DNA of 64,000 nt from Hyphomicrobiales bacterium (GTDB lineage Bacteria; Pseudomonadota; Alphaproteobacteria; Rhizobiales; Beijerinckiaceae). Every line of letters starts with the position of its first letter. Position 1 is the stretch's first letter. Shown here in pieces: positions 55,875-64,000 of this stretch. Location of the stretch: the NCBI GenBank assembly GCA_900470775.1, contig UCBZ01000006.1, positions 62,001-126,000 on the forward strand, given 5' to 3'. Both the position numbers and the translations under genes were made by a program. The notes beneath the pieces were generated by a model. It had not been told where the DNA came from. It was given only the letters and a program-made list of their open reading frames with translations, and made no database searches.

Positions 55875-56243
55875 ATGCGCATGATCACGCTGGCCGCCGC
55901 AGGCGCCGCGCTTGTCCTCGCCGGGCCGGCCAATGCTCAGGCCCCCTCGACCAACCCGACGCAAACGCCACCCCCGGCATCGGCGCCCCAATCGTCGGCA
56001 CTGGCCATCAAATCCGTTAGCGTCGTCGATCTCGACGAGCTTCCCGAAGCGACCAAGGGCCAGGTCAACCAACTCCTGGCGACCCGCACGGCAGACCAGC
56101 TCGAGCGGCTCCGCAATGCCATCGAAACCGCGCCGGTCGCGAAAACCGCGCTGGAGGCCAAGGGGCTCACCTCCCGGGACGTGGTGATCGCCCAGATCGA
56201 TGACGAAGGCGAGTTGACCATCATCACCAAGAAGGCCGGCTGA
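55875..56243 (+). CDS. Small secreted protein of unknown function
   Basis: This 122-aa protein has a signal peptide (residues 1-22, ending GPANAQ), a Pro/Ala/Thr/Ser linker (about 23-45), and a folded helical part with VVDLDELPEATKGQVNQLL, ending in a strand DDEGELTIITKKAG. GGAAGGAA before ATG 55875 decides the start over an upstream codon. It should be periplasmic. Similar small proteins are common and uncharacterised in Rhizobiales. It lies in its own transcript. Confidence 0.7.
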   Translation: MRMITLAAAGAALVLAGPANAQAPSTNPTQTPPPASAPQSSALAIKSVSVVDLDELPEATKGQVNQLLATRTADQLERLRNAIETAPVAKTALEAKGLTSRDVVIAQIDDEGELTIITKKAG

Positions 56244-56553
56244 CCCAGCCGAAGCCCGGCGTCGAGACGGCGCCGGGCGGCCTGTCTGCCGCAGACGAGA
56301 AAACGCATCCGTCCGAAGGCCAATCGTGGTCTTCGGACGAATCGTAAAGCAGACGCATCTGGCGATGGTCGACGCCAAATCTCAGGGATGATCACCGTCG
56401 CGGCAATGGCGGTGTGGCTATAGCGCGAGATCACCTGTTCAGACCGTGCCTTGTTTTGGCCTTGACGGCAATCTATTGGGGCGCCGAACCGCTCAGCCAG
56501 ACCATGTGATGGTGGCTTGAGCCTTCCATTCCCCAGTTCATGTCAGGTTGATA
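56244..56553. other. 310-base intergenic region with two hairpins
   Basis: No gene is supported. The first hairpin has arms GCCCGGCG and CGCCGGGC (56254-56261 and 56271-56278); the second GTCCGAAG and CTTCGGAC (56311-56318 and 56331-56338). Neither has a T run. The first probably helps end the small secreted protein's transcript; the promoter of the M15-like gene should be near the right-hand end. Confidence 0.4.
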
Positions 56554-56967
56554 ATGCGTTGTATTGCTGCGGCCGTGATCCTCACGGTCTCTATGCCTGT
56601 GCTTGCGTATGCTGATGGCTCGATCAAGCAGGTATCCTTCCAGCCGCAGGTCAAGGGGCTGGGCTGTCTCAAGCCCGCGGCCGTGGCAATGATCAAGGAA
56701 CTGACCGACAAGATCGGTCCCATTCAGATCACCTCGACCTGTGGCGGCCGCCACGCCAGGCATTCGCAGCACTACAGCGGCAAGGCGATCGATTTCCGGC
56801 CGCTTGCCACCTCCGCCCGGAAGGCGGTCGCGGTGGCCAAGGCGCTCGACAGCACCGGCGGCGTCGGCTCCTATCCCAACGGCATCGTCCATGTCGATGT
56901 CGGCGAGCGGGAACTGTCCTGGTTCGGCCACAAGCGTGCCGGTCGCCGCTACGCCTACAACCGCTGA
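56554..56967 (+). CDS. Secreted M15-type (D-Ala-D-Ala / YcbK-like) peptidase
   Basis: This 137-aa protein has a signal peptide (residues 1-22, ending AYADG). It has the M15 zinc pattern: H...SQHYSGKAIDFRP with His and Asp ligands, then GIVHVDVGERELSW with the H-x-D motif. STCGGRHARHSQHY matches the YcbK/DUF882 group. It should act on peptidoglycan peptides in the periplasm. The ATG at 56554 is preferred to TTG 56548. It lies tail to tail with the TauE gene. Confidence 0.75.
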   Translation: MRCIAAAVILTVSMPVLAYADGSIKQVSFQPQVKGLGCLKPAAVAMIKELTDKIGPIQITSTCGGRHARHSQHYSGKAIDFRPLATSARKAVAVAKALDSTGGVGSYPNGIVHVDVGERELSWFGHKRAGRRYAYNR

Positions 56968-56988
56968 GGTGGCGCGTCGGGCGGCGGC

Positions 56989-57732
56989 TCAGGCGGCTGC
57001 CCGCAGCACCAGATAGCCTCCCAGCGCCAGCAGCCCTGCGAAGAAACAGAGCTTGAAGGTCTTCGCCGAGATGCGGTTGCGGATCATCGTCCCGACCGCC
57101 ATCCCGGCCAGCGCGGGCAGCAACGCCAGGGCAGAATGCCAGGCCACGGTGGCATCCAGCGCGCCGTTCCCCAGAAGCCCCACCGAGAGCGCCAGCGTCG
57201 AGACGATGAAGGACAGGCCGAGCGCCTGCACCAGTTCGTCCTTGTCGAGCCCGAGCGCCTGCAGATAGGGCACGGCCGGCAGCACGAAGACGCCGGTCGC
57301 TGCCGTCGCAATTCCGGTTGCGATCCCGATGAGCGGCGCGAGCCAGCCCTCCACCCGCTGCGGAACATGCAGCTTCGCCGCGGTCAGGCCGACCAGCGCA
57401 TAGAGCACCAGCGCGATGCCGAGCCAGAGCGTCGCCGAGCCGGTCTTCTGCTGCTCGAGCAGTCCGGCGCCAGCCCAGGTCCCGACGCAGATCCCGGCGA
57501 GCATCGGCCAGAGCCGCAGCGCGATGGTCTTCAGCCCAGGGCCGGTCGCGATCTGCCAGCCATTGGTGATGAGGTTGGGCACGACCAGCAGCGCTGCCGC
57601 CTGCGCCGGGGCCATCACCACGCCGAGGATGCCGACCGCGATGGTCGGCAGGCCAAGCCCGATGACGCCCTTGACGAAGCCGGCCAGCAGAAAGGTGCCG
57701 GCGATGAAGAGGATGAGCTGCAGGTTTTCCAT
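56989..57732 (-). CDS. TauE/SafE family anion exporter (short form)
   Basis: This 247-aa membrane protein has about seven to eight spans, with LLAGFVKGVIGLGLPTIAVG near residue 18 (the TauE motif in its GLGLP form) and LIGIATGIATAATGVFVLPA in the second repeat. It exports an organic or sulfur anion. It is divergent from an ArsR-type regulator with a palindrome between them, so it is probably substrate-induced. Confidence 0.88.
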   Translation of the reverse strand: MENLQLILFIAGTFLLAGFVKGVIGLGLPTIAVGILGVVMAPAQAAALLVVPNLITNGWQIATGPGLKTIALRLWPMLAGICVGTWAGAGLLEQQKTGSATLWLGIALVLYALVGLTAAKLHVPQRVEGWLAPLIGIATGIATAATGVFVLPAVPYLQALGLDKDELVQALGLSFIVSTLALSVGLLGNGALDATVAWHSALALLPALAGMAVGTMIRNRISAKTFKLCFFAGLLALGGYLVLRAAA

Positions 57733-57776
57733 GACGGCTTTCTGGCATTGCCGCCGCCGCCTGTCGCGCCCCGATA

Positions 57777-57794
57777 CTACGGTGCGCGCCGTAG
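57777..57794. promoter_or_regulatory. Palindrome CTACGG-N6-CCGTAG, candidate operator
   Basis: CTACGGTGCGCGCCGTAG has 6-bp perfect arms with a near-symmetric centre. It lies between the divergent TauE and ArsR-type genes, 44 bases before the regulator start, and is the natural site for that regulator. Confidence 0.6.
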
Positions 57795-57837
57795 CGTTCG
57801 CGCTTGCCAGTCATTGCATCGGGAGCATGATGCCGGG

Positions 57838-58581
57838 ATGAGTACCAACGGTCCCTATCTTGCCGAGATCGCCCATCTGATGGGAGACCCCGCCCGCGCC
57901 AACATGCTGCACGCGCTGATGGATGGCCGCGCCCTGACGGCCAAGGAGCTCGCCTGGCTGGCCGGAGTCGCGCCGCAGACCGCGAGCGGCCATCTGGCGA
58001 AGCTGATGGATGGCGGCCTGTTGGCGGTCGCGGTGCAAGGGCGTCATCGCTATTATCGGCTGGCCGGCCCCGAGGTTGCGCAGGCGCTGGAAGGGCTGAT
58101 GGTTCTCGCTGGCGGCGAGACGTCGCGCCGCCGCCTGCCGTCCCGCGTCGGCGCGGAGTTGAGTCAGGCCCGCACATGCTATGATCATTTCGCCGGTCGG
58201 CTCGGCATCGGCATCCATGATGCATTGGTCGCCGGTGGGCATCTCGCGGTCGCCGAAGGCGGTTACGGGCTCACAGGATCGGGCGAGGCCGTCTTTGCCG
58301 CGCTCGGCGTGGTCTCCTCACGCTTAGGCAGCCGGCGCGTTGCGTTGCGGCCCTGCCTCGACTGGAGCGAGCGCCGGCCGCATCTGGCCGGTCATCTCGC
58401 CGCCGCCCTGGCCTGCCGCTGCTTCGAGACGGGTTGGGTCACGCGTCGCAAGGACAGCCGTGCCGTGACGCTCACTGAAGCGGGCAGGGCGGTGCTAGCT
58501 GATGCCCTGCCCGGCTTCTTCTGCGACGAGCCAGAGGCGGTCAGCCTGCCTTCGCGAGAGCTGCTTCCAGCCTCCGCTTGA
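57838..58581 (+). CDS. ArsR-type winged-helix regulator
   Basis: This 247-aa protein has an N-terminal ArsR fold: GDPARANMLHALMDGRALTA, ELAWLAGVAPQTASGHLAKL and RHRYYRLAGPEVAQAL. The C-terminal part (about 110-240) is an extra helical domain with Cys and His residues (ARTCYDHFAGRLG, RPCLDWSERRPHLAGHLAAA, ACRCFETGW) that could sense a ligand or metal. It is divergent from the TauE exporter and probably controls it. ATG 57838 gives the normal ArsR start. Confidence 0.87.
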   Translation: MSTNGPYLAEIAHLMGDPARANMLHALMDGRALTAKELAWLAGVAPQTASGHLAKLMDGGLLAVAVQGRHRYYRLAGPEVAQALEGLMVLAGGETSRRRLPSRVGAELSQARTCYDHFAGRLGIGIHDALVAGGHLAVAEGGYGLTGSGEAVFAALGVVSSRLGSRRVALRPCLDWSERRPHLAGHLAAALACRCFETGWVTRRKDSRAVTLTEAGRAVLADALPGFFCDEPEAVSLPSRELLPASA

Positions 58582-59413
58582 CCTCGTCCTTGATCGGCTC
58601 GGCCGCCTCGAGAATGGCCTTCGCCTTGAGGAAGTCGAGCCCACCGATCCCCTCGACCCCGGTGCGGATCAGGATGTCGGGCGGGCTGCTCTCGATCATG
58701 CGTTGCACGATCGTGCGGGACAGCAACTGCGACACGCCGACCATCGCTTCCAGCGGCTCCGGAATGCGCAGCTCGCTCATCGTCGTCGGTGCGCTGGTAT
58801 CGATCGCGACGACGATGCGTCCAGGTGCCAAAAGCCGCCGATAGGGCAGGGGATCGATCGCCCCGCCATCGACCAGCACCCTGCCGTCGAGCAACACAGG
58901 GCGCACGAGGCCGGGAATGGCCAGCGATGCGGCGACGGCAGGCGTAAGCGGCCCATGGTCGATCAGCACCTCGGTTTGCAGATGATAATCGGCGGCGCAA
59001 GCGATGAAGGGGATCGCGAGCTGCTCGAAGCGGTCCGGTACCGCCTCAGGCCAGAACAGGTCCAGCAGCCTTTCGCCGTCGATCAGGACAGGGTTGCCGA
59101 GCCCGCGAAACAGGTCGGTCAACTTGCCGACGCGCGCATCGAGCAGCCGGCGGATCACGCGCGGCCGGTCGGAGAAGGTCGTCAGCACATGCTCGCGTAG
59201 CGCCGCGCCGGGCAGCCCCGCAGCGAAGGCCGCGCCGATGATCGCACCTATCGAGCAGCCGGCTATGATTCCCGGCTTCAGACCGAGCTCGTCGAACGCC
59301 TCCAGCACCACGATATGGCTGAGTCCCCGCGCTCCTCCGGCGCCCAGCACCAGGACGAGCTCCGGCTCTGTCGGTGCCGGCAGGGCAAGGGGCTTGCGGT
59401 TCGCCTGGGCCAT
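58541..59413 (-). CDS. Patatin-like phospholipase
   Basis: This 290-aa hydrolase has the glycine-rich oxyanion loop GAGGARGLSHI (about residues 26-36), the nucleophile Ser in GCSIGAIIG near residue 54, and the catalytic Asp in DGGAIDPLPY near 183. It is a cytoplasmic NTE/RssA-type serine esterase acting on phospholipids or lysophospholipids. The gene overlaps the end of the ArsR-type gene by 41 bases in antisense. ATG 59413 has AGGAG upstream; ATG 59452 is an alternative. Confidence 0.87.
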   Translation of the reverse strand: MAQANRKPLALPAPTEPELVLVLGAGGARGLSHIVVLEAFDELGLKPGIIAGCSIGAIIGAAFAAGLPGAALREHVLTTFSDRPRVIRRLLDARVGKLTDLFRGLGNPVLIDGERLLDLFWPEAVPDRFEQLAIPFIACAADYHLQTEVLIDHGPLTPAVAASLAIPGLVRPVLLDGRVLVDGGAIDPLPYRRLLAPGRIVVAIDTSAPTTMSELRIPEPLEAMVGVSQLLSRTIVQRMIESSPPDILIRTGVEGIGGLDFLKAKAILEAAEPIKDEVKRRLEAALAKAG

Positions 59414-59538
59414 CGTTCGATCGGCTCCTGCCAGAGATTCGTGATTCGCCATTCCTGTTCTGCAACGCCTGAGCGACCGCACCGAGACCGCCGAAGCGAA
59501 AATTACGGTGCGGCATTTTGCCCGGCCGGCAGGTCTGC

Positions 59539-60453
59539 TCAGCCGCCGGGCTTCGACAGGAACGGCACGAGCGCCGCCAGCGTCGCAGCGGGGTTTTCCT
59601 CCGGCAGGAAATGCCCGCTGTCGATCGCCTGTCCCTCGGCCTGTGGCGCGAAGCTCTCGCGCCAGATCTCGAGCGGGCTTGCGCCCTTGGCCGGAATGCC
59701 CGCCTCGCCCCAGAGGACCAGCACGGGACACAGGATGCGCTTGCCTGCGGCGAGATCGGCCTTGTCATGCGCGACGTCGGTGGTCGCACCGGCGCGGTAA
59801 TCCTCGCAAGCCGCGTGAATACGGGCGGGGTCGTTGAAGGATTCGCCGTAGGCCTGGAGGGCCAGCGGATCGAACAGGTCGAGCGACTTCGCCCGCGTCC
59901 AGCTCGCGATGGTGTGGTCGAGCCAGTCGAGAGGATCGGCCTTGATCAGGTTTTCGGGAACAGGCTCGGGCTGGGCCAGGAAGGTCCAGTGATAGACCTG
60001 CATGGCGCGCGCGGCATTCATGCCCTCCCACATCGAGACCGTCGGCAGGATGTCGAGCAGTGCCAGCCTTTCGACGCGGCCGGGATGGTCGAGCGCCAGC
60101 CGGTAGGCGACGCGGGCGCCGCGGTCATGCCCGACGACGGCAAAGCGCAGATACCCGAGCGACTGCATCACGGCGACGATGTCCTCGCCCATGCCGCGCT
60201 TGCTGTAGGTCGCGACTCCGCCATCGCCATGCGGCGCGGCCGACCAGCCATAACCGCGCAAATCGGGGCAGACGACGGTATGGGTCTTCGCCAGTTCGCC
60301 CGCCAGTTTGTGCCATTCGGCATGGGTCTGCGGAAAGCCGTGGATCAGCACCACCGGCGGCCCCTCGCCACCGACACGCGCGAAGATCTTGCCGGCCGGA
60401 CCATCGACCCAATGCGCCGTGAAGCCGGGGAACAGGCTGTCGAGATTGCTCAT
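59539..60453 (-). CDS. Alpha/beta hydrolase, likely fluoroacetate (haloacetate) dehalogenase
   Basis: This 304-aa protein matches fluoroacetate dehalogenase at nearly every known active residue, with the same numbering as the Rhodopseudomonas palustris enzyme: nucleophile Asp110 (VVGHDRGARVAYRLA), Arg111 and Arg114 holding the carboxylate, catalytic Asp134 (ALLDILPT), halide-pocket His155, Trp156 and Tyr219, Trp185, and the base His281 (one off from 280). It would break C-F or C-Cl bonds in haloacetate. A related haloacid hydrolase is the alternative. It overlaps vapC by 4 bases, which looks accidental. Confidence 0.82.
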   Translation of the reverse strand: MSNLDSLFPGFTAHWVDGPAGKIFARVGGEGPPVVLIHGFPQTHAEWHKLAGELAKTHTVVCPDLRGYGWSAAPHGDGGVATYSKRGMGEDIVAVMQSLGYLRFAVVGHDRGARVAYRLALDHPGRVERLALLDILPTVSMWEGMNAARAMQVYHWTFLAQPEPVPENLIKADPLDWLDHTIASWTRAKSLDLFDPLALQAYGESFNDPARIHAACEDYRAGATTDVAHDKADLAAGKRILCPVLVLWGEAGIPAKGASPLEIWRESFAPQAEGQAIDSGHFLPEENPAATLAALVPFLSKPGG

Positions 60454-60872
60454 GGACGGGCTCCTGCCGCTGTCGCCGAAAGGATGTCGGTCTTGGCAAA
60501 GTCCTCACCCTTATAGAGCAAGGGAACGTCGAGCGATTTTGCCAGCGCGTACGAGAAGCAGTCGCCAAGGTTGAGTTTGGCCGGATGGCGGCCCTTGCCG
60601 AAGCGGAGGAAGGCTTCGGCTGCCAGGGCCGATTGTTCTGCATCGACCGGGCGTTGCTCGATCGCCAGACTCTGCAGCGCCGCTGCCAAGCCTGCTACGC
60701 TTATATTCGCGATGCGCGATGTCAGGACCATGAACGTCTCGACGAAGGTTGCGCTGGAGCAGTAGCTGATCGGTCTCGCATCGAGGAGATCTGAAAAGAC
60801 CGCAGCCTCGGCCTCTTCCGTCAGGATCGCAACGATTGCCGAGCTGTCAACGACGAGGAGGCCTTGAGTCAC
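60450..60872 (-). CDS. vapC: VapC-type PIN-domain toxin
   Basis: This 140-aa protein is a PIN-domain ribonuclease: acidic Asp9 in LLVVDSSAIVAIL, Glu in SATFVETFMVLTSR, and the late acidic residues in LNLGDCFSYALAK and DVPLLYKGEDFAKTD. It cuts RNA unless bound by VapB. The start overlaps the vapB stop by ATGA, the standard arrangement. A member of the Rv0624-like VapC group is likely. Confidence 0.92.
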   Translation of the reverse strand: MTQGLLVVDSSAIVAILTEEAEAAVFSDLLDARPISYCSSATFVETFMVLTSRIANISVAGLAAALQSLAIEQRPVDAEQSALAAEAFLRFGKGRHPAKLNLGDCFSYALAKSLDVPLLYKGEDFAKTDILSATAAGARP

Positions 60873-61132
60873 GAAGGCAGGCCGTTCTCGTCGTAGCCGA
60901 TGATTTCGTCGTCAGTACGCGGATCATCGACGCGATTGGCCCGAAATTCGGCCAGAATCGCCTCAAGTCTGGCCCTGTCGATCGAACCGGAACGCCGTAC
61001 CTCCGCAGCCGGCAGCTTTGCCAATCGCTCTTCCGCCGCGATCGCGACCGCCTCGGCTATCGTCTCCCCGGTGCGGCTCGCCAACTCGCGCACGACGCGA
61101 TCGGCACGGGCGTTCTTGATCATCAACACCAT
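60869..61132 (-). CDS. vapB: VapB-type antitoxin
   Basis: This 87-aa protein is a Rv0623-type antitoxin: LMIKNARADRVVRELASRTG forms the ribbon and helix that bind DNA, and the C-terminal half (ARLEAILAEFRANRVDDPRT) binds the toxin. It lies first in the operon, as in most VapBC modules, and should bind the upstream palindrome at 61144-61175 to hold the operon down. Confidence 0.9.
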   Translation of the reverse strand: MVLMIKNARADRVVRELASRTGETIAEAVAIAAEERLAKLPAAEVRRSGSIDRARLEAILAEFRANRVDDPRTDDEIIGYDENGLPS

Positions 61133-61143
61133 CGCACGCCTCC

Positions 61144-61175
61144 CGTATATATCGATCCTTCACGTCATATATACG
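61144..61175. promoter_or_regulatory. Operator palindrome CGTATATAT...ATATATACG of vapBC
   Basis: Perfect 9-bp arms (61144-61152 and 61167-61175) around 14 bases lie 11 bases upstream of vapB, where the promoter must be. AT-rich arms in a GC-rich setting also fit the -10 region. It matches VapBC auto-repression. Confidence 0.75.
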
Positions 61176-61192
61176 TCGTCCGCCTGACTTTG

Positions 61193-62476
61193 TCAGCCTT
61201 CGCGCTCGCGCTTCACGGCCTGCCAGCCGATGTCGCGGCGGCAGAAGCCTTCCGGCCAGTCGATCGCATCGACCGCCGCATAGGCCCGTGCCTGCGCCTC
61301 CGCGACGGTCTTGCCGAGCCCCACGAGGTTGAGCACGCGGCCGCCGCTGGCGAGCACGCTCCCGGCGGCGTCCTGCTTCGTGCCGGCGTGGAAGACGAGC
61401 ACGTCGTCGAGTGCCTGCGCCCTGTCGATGCCGCGGATGACGCTGCCGGCCTCCGGCTTGGCCGGATAGCCGCGCGCCGCCAGCACGACGGTCAGTGCGG
61501 CCTCGTCCGACCAGCGCAGGTCGAACGAGTCGAGCACGCCGTCACAGGCCGCCAGCAGCGCTGGCACGATGTCGCTCTTCAGGCGCGGCATCAAAACCTC
61601 GCATTCGGGGTCGCCGAAGCGGACATTGTATTCGATCAGCTTCGGCCCCTGCGCCGTGATCATCAGCCCGGCGAAGAGCACGCCCTTGAATGGCGTGCCG
61701 CGCTTGGCCATCCCGGCCAGGGTCGGCCGGATGATCTCTTCCATGACGCGGGCTTCCAGCGCGGGAGTCATCACGGGTGCCGGTGAGTAGGCGCCCATGC
61801 CGCCGGTGTTGGGGCCGATGTCGCCGTCACTGAGGCGCTTGTGGTCCTGCGCCGAGGCCAGCGCCAGCGCATGTGTGCCGTCACAGAGTGCAAAGAAGCT
61901 CGCCTCCTCGCCGATCATCCACTCCTCGATCACGACCTCGGCCCCGGCGGCGCCGAGCCCGCCGCCGAACATCATGTCGATAGCCGCATTCGCCTCCTCC
62001 AGCGTCTCGGCCATCACCACGCCCTTGCCGGCGGCGAGCCCATCGGCCTTGATCACGATCGGCGCGCCCTGCTCGGCAACATAGGCCTTGGCGGCGGCGG
62101 CATTCGTGAAGCGGCCGAAACCCGCGGTCGGAATGTCGAACTCGGCGCAGAGCTCCTTTGTGAAGCCCTTCGAGCCTTCGAGCTGGGCAGCGGCCTTCGA
62201 AGGACCGAAGGTCTTGATGCCGGCGGCGGTGAGGTCATCGGCGATGCCTTCGACCAGCGGCCCTTCCGGCCCGACCACGACGAGGTCGATCTTCTGCAGC
62301 TTGCAGAACGCGATCACCGCCGGATGATCGGCGATGTCGATCACGACATTCTCGCCGCATTGCGCCGTGCCGGGGTTGCCCGGCGCGATGAAGAGCCGGT
62401 CACAGAGTGGCGAGCCGGAGATCGCCCAGGCCAGCGCATGTTCGCGGCCGCCCGAACCGATCAGAAGGATGTTCAT
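61193..62476 (-). CDS. purD: Phosphoribosylamine-glycine ligase
   Basis: This 427-aa ATP-grasp enzyme makes glycinamide ribonucleotide in purine synthesis. It has [19 protein letters not shown] at the start, [37 protein letters not shown] and [18 protein letters not shown]. The length is standard. ATG 62476 gives the normal N-terminus; the longer open frame upstream is not coding. It is divergent from xseA with a short shared promoter region (62477-62570). Confidence 0.97.
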   Translation of the reverse strand: MNILLIGSGGREHALAWAISGSPLCDRLFIAPGNPGTAQCGENVVIDIADHPAVIAFCKLQKIDLVVVGPEGPLVEGIADDLTAAGIKTFGPSKAAAQLEGSKGFTKELCAEFDIPTAGFGRFTNAAAAKAYVAEQGAPIVIKADGLAAGKGVVMAETLEEANAAIDMMFGGGLGAAGAEVVIEEWMIGEEASFFALCDGTHALALASAQDHKRLSDGDIGPNTGGMGAYSPAPVMTPALEARVMEEIIRPTLAGMAKRGTPFKGVLFAGLMITAQGPKLIEYNVRFGDPECEVLMPRLKSDIVPALLAACDGVLDSFDLRWSDEAALTVVLAARGYPAKPEAGSVIRGIDRAQALDDVLVFHAGTKQDAAGSVLASGGRVLNLVGLGKTVAEAQARAYAAVDAIDWPEGFCRRDIGWQAVKREREG

Positions 62477-62570
62477 CGCTGCATCTCCGCTTGCCTGCCC
62501 GCGCAATAGCGGTCGGGCGATGGCGGGGCAACGCTTCTGCTGCGTCATCCACCTCGCTATGGTCGCGCCC

Positions 62571-64000
62571 ATGGATACCGAATCGCCCGACGCCAAGCCC
62601 GGCAACGCTCCCGAATGGTCGGTCTCCGATCTCTCGGGTGCGCTCAAGCGCACGCTGGAGGATGCCTTCGGCTTCGTGCGGGTGCGCGGCGAGATCTCGG
62701 GCTATCGCGGCCCGGTCGGCTCGGGCCATGTCTATTTCTCACTGAAGGACGCCAACGCCAAAATCGATGCGGTGATCTGGAAGGGCGTCTTCGGGCGCCT
62801 GAAGACAAGACCGCAGGAGGGGCTGGAGGTCATCGCCACCGGCAAGATCACCACCTTCGCCGGCAAGTCGAGCTACCAGATCATCATCGACTCGCTCGAG
62901 CCCGCCGGCATCGGCGCGCTGATGGCGCTGCTCGATGAGCGCCGCAAGCGCCTTGCAGCTGAGGGGCTGTTCGCGGAAGAGCGCAAGCAACTCATTCCCT
63001 ATCTGCCCCGCGTCATCGGTGTCGTGACGTCGCCGACCGGGGCCGTCATCCGCGACATCCTGCACCGGTTGGAAGATCGCTTCCCCCGCCATGTCCTGGT
63101 CTGGCCGGTCAGGGTGCAGGGTGAAAGCAGCGCAGCCGAGGTCGCAGCCGCTATCGCGGGCTTCAACGCGCTGCCCGAAGGCGGGCCCATCCCGCGGCCC
63201 GACGTCATCATCGTGGCGCGCGGCGGCGGCTCGCTGGAAGACCTGATGGGCTTCAACGAGGAAATCGTGGTACGGGCCGCGGCCGCCTCGCTGATCCCGT
63301 TGGTCTCGGCCGTCGGCCACGAGACCGACATCACGCTGATCGACCACGCGGCCGATTTGCGCTGCCCGACCCCGACGGGCGCGGCCGAGAAGGTGGTGCC
63401 CGTCAGGGCCGAACTCATGGCATTTGTCGCCGATCTTTCGCGCCGGCAGGCCGGAGCGATGCGCCGCCTCGCCGATCGCCGCCGCAGTGATTTTCGTGCA
63501 CTCGCCCGTGCGCTGCCGGGGCCCGAAGCGGTGCTCTCAGGCCCGCGCCAGCGGCTCGATCTGGCCGGAACCCGGCTAGCACCGGCGCTGGCGCGCAATG
63601 CCCGCGTGCATGAGCAGCAACTGGCCCTCGCGTCGCAGCGTCTCGCCCGGCATTCGCCGCTGCTGCGTTTGGCGACCGCACGCAAGGACGTCGAGCGGCT
63701 CTCCAGGGCCATGGCCGTTGCCCGCGACACGCTGCTGCGTCGCGAGCGCGACCGCATCGCGCGTGCCGAAGATCGCGTCAGTGGGATGGCCGGCAATCTC
63801 AGGGCCGCCTTCGCCCGCCTGCTGCAGCGCCGCCGCGATCGTCTCGACAGCGTCTGGGCACTAGCGGCGTCGCTTGGTCCCGATGCGGTTCTGGCGCGCG
63901 GCTATGCGCTGGTGCGCGACGAGGCGGGCGCGCTGGTGCGCGGCGTCGCTCAGATACGCAGCGGTCAGGCCCTGAGCGTGCAGGTCAGCGACGGACGCTT
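62571..64000 (+). CDS. xseA: Exodeoxyribonuclease VII large subunit, N-terminal part (cut by window end)
   Basis: The reading frame opens at ATG 62571 and runs past base 64000, so the 476 visible residues lack the C-terminus. It has an OB-fold domain ([48 protein letters not shown]), the conserved catalytic core ([73 protein letters not shown]) and a long coiled-coil region rich in Arg. The enzyme degrades single-stranded DNA. xseB should be elsewhere. Confidence 0.96.
   Translation, partial: MDTESPDAKPGNAPEWSVSDLSGALKRTLEDAFGFVRVRGEISGYRGPVGSGHVYFSLKDANAKIDAVIWKGVFGRLKTRPQEGLEVIATGKITTFAGKSSYQIIIDSLEPAGIGALMALLDERRKRLAAEGLFAEERKQLIPYLPRVIGVVTSPTGAVIRDILHRLEDRFPRHVLVWPVRVQGESSAAEVAAAIAGFNALPEGGPIPRPDVIIVARGGGSLEDLMGFNEEIVVRAAAASLIPLVSAVGHETDITLIDHAADLRCPTPTGAAEKVVPVRAELMAFVADLSRRQAGAMRRLADRRRSDFRALARALPGPEAVLSGPRQRLDLAGTRLAPALARNARVHEQQLALASQRLARHSPLLRLATARKDVERLSRAMAVARDTLLRRERDRIARAEDRVSGMAGNLRAAFARLLQRRRDRLDSVWALAASLGPDAVLARGYALVRDEAGALVRGVAQIRSGQALSVQVSDGR

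Overview
The window is about 64 kb of very GC-rich chromosomal DNA with dense, short-spaced genes. It suggests an alphaproteobacterium of the order Hyphomicrobiales (Rhizobiales), most like Bosea or a close relative. The reasons are the fdh/mob neighbourhood with DUF3305, DUF3306, DUF6505 and DUF6352 proteins, a PodJ-like Sel1 scaffold, minCDE behind a CtrA-like box, the lspA / DUF3035-like / M16-M16 order, and intergenic palindromes of a type common in this order. No rRNA, tRNA, CRISPR array, insertion sequence or prophage was found. Both ends cut genes: fdhD at the left and xseA at the right.

1-18.4 kb is a formate dehydrogenase region. It holds the end of fdhD and mobA, a 41-residue membrane peptide, an SRPBCC protein, an Mrp ATPase, a TusA-like protein and a WD40-cytochrome c fusion. 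A large multi-[4Fe-4S] protein is divergent from an accessory operon made of a degenerate biotin/lipoate-ligase-like protein, DUF6505, DUF6352, DUF3305 and DUF3306. A helix-turn-helix/TorD fusion and a 67-aa Tat-signal peptide follow, then the periplasmic formate dehydrogenase fdhABC, and after a terminator mobB and moeA. Together these make, sulfurate, load, export and wire a molybdenum (bis-MGD) formate dehydrogenase. An inverted repeat GATAA-N7-TTAT lies at three promoters of this region and nowhere else that I saw.

18.4-24.7 kb carries a TIGR02186/TauE exporter pair, a 1142-aa PodJ-like polarity scaffold and a MerR regulator. 24.9-30.3 kb is a beta-oxidation set (acyl-CoA dehydrogenase, thiolase, FadB-like) with a perfect palindrome at its promoter, followed by a peptide-deformylase-like protein that has lost two metal ligands. 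30.9-32.2 kb is a small lower-GC accessory patch with an unknown protein and an HNH endonuclease.

32.3-44.1 kb has an omega-aminotransferase, a membrane TPR-type protein, a TipF-like degenerate EAL protein, a HAD protein, a CheY-like receiver, a MaoC hydratase, and ribF, ileS and lspA. 44.2-55.2 kb has a secreted DUF3035-like protein, an M16 peptidase pair, mutL, minCDE, rsmD, an RluB-type pseudouridine synthase with long disordered tails, and tadA. 55.2-64 kb has small unknown proteins, an M15-like peptidase, a second TauE exporter with an ArsR-type regulator, a patatin-like lipase, a hydrolase carrying the complete fluoroacetate dehalogenase residue set, a VapBC module with an operator palindrome, purD, and the start of xseA.
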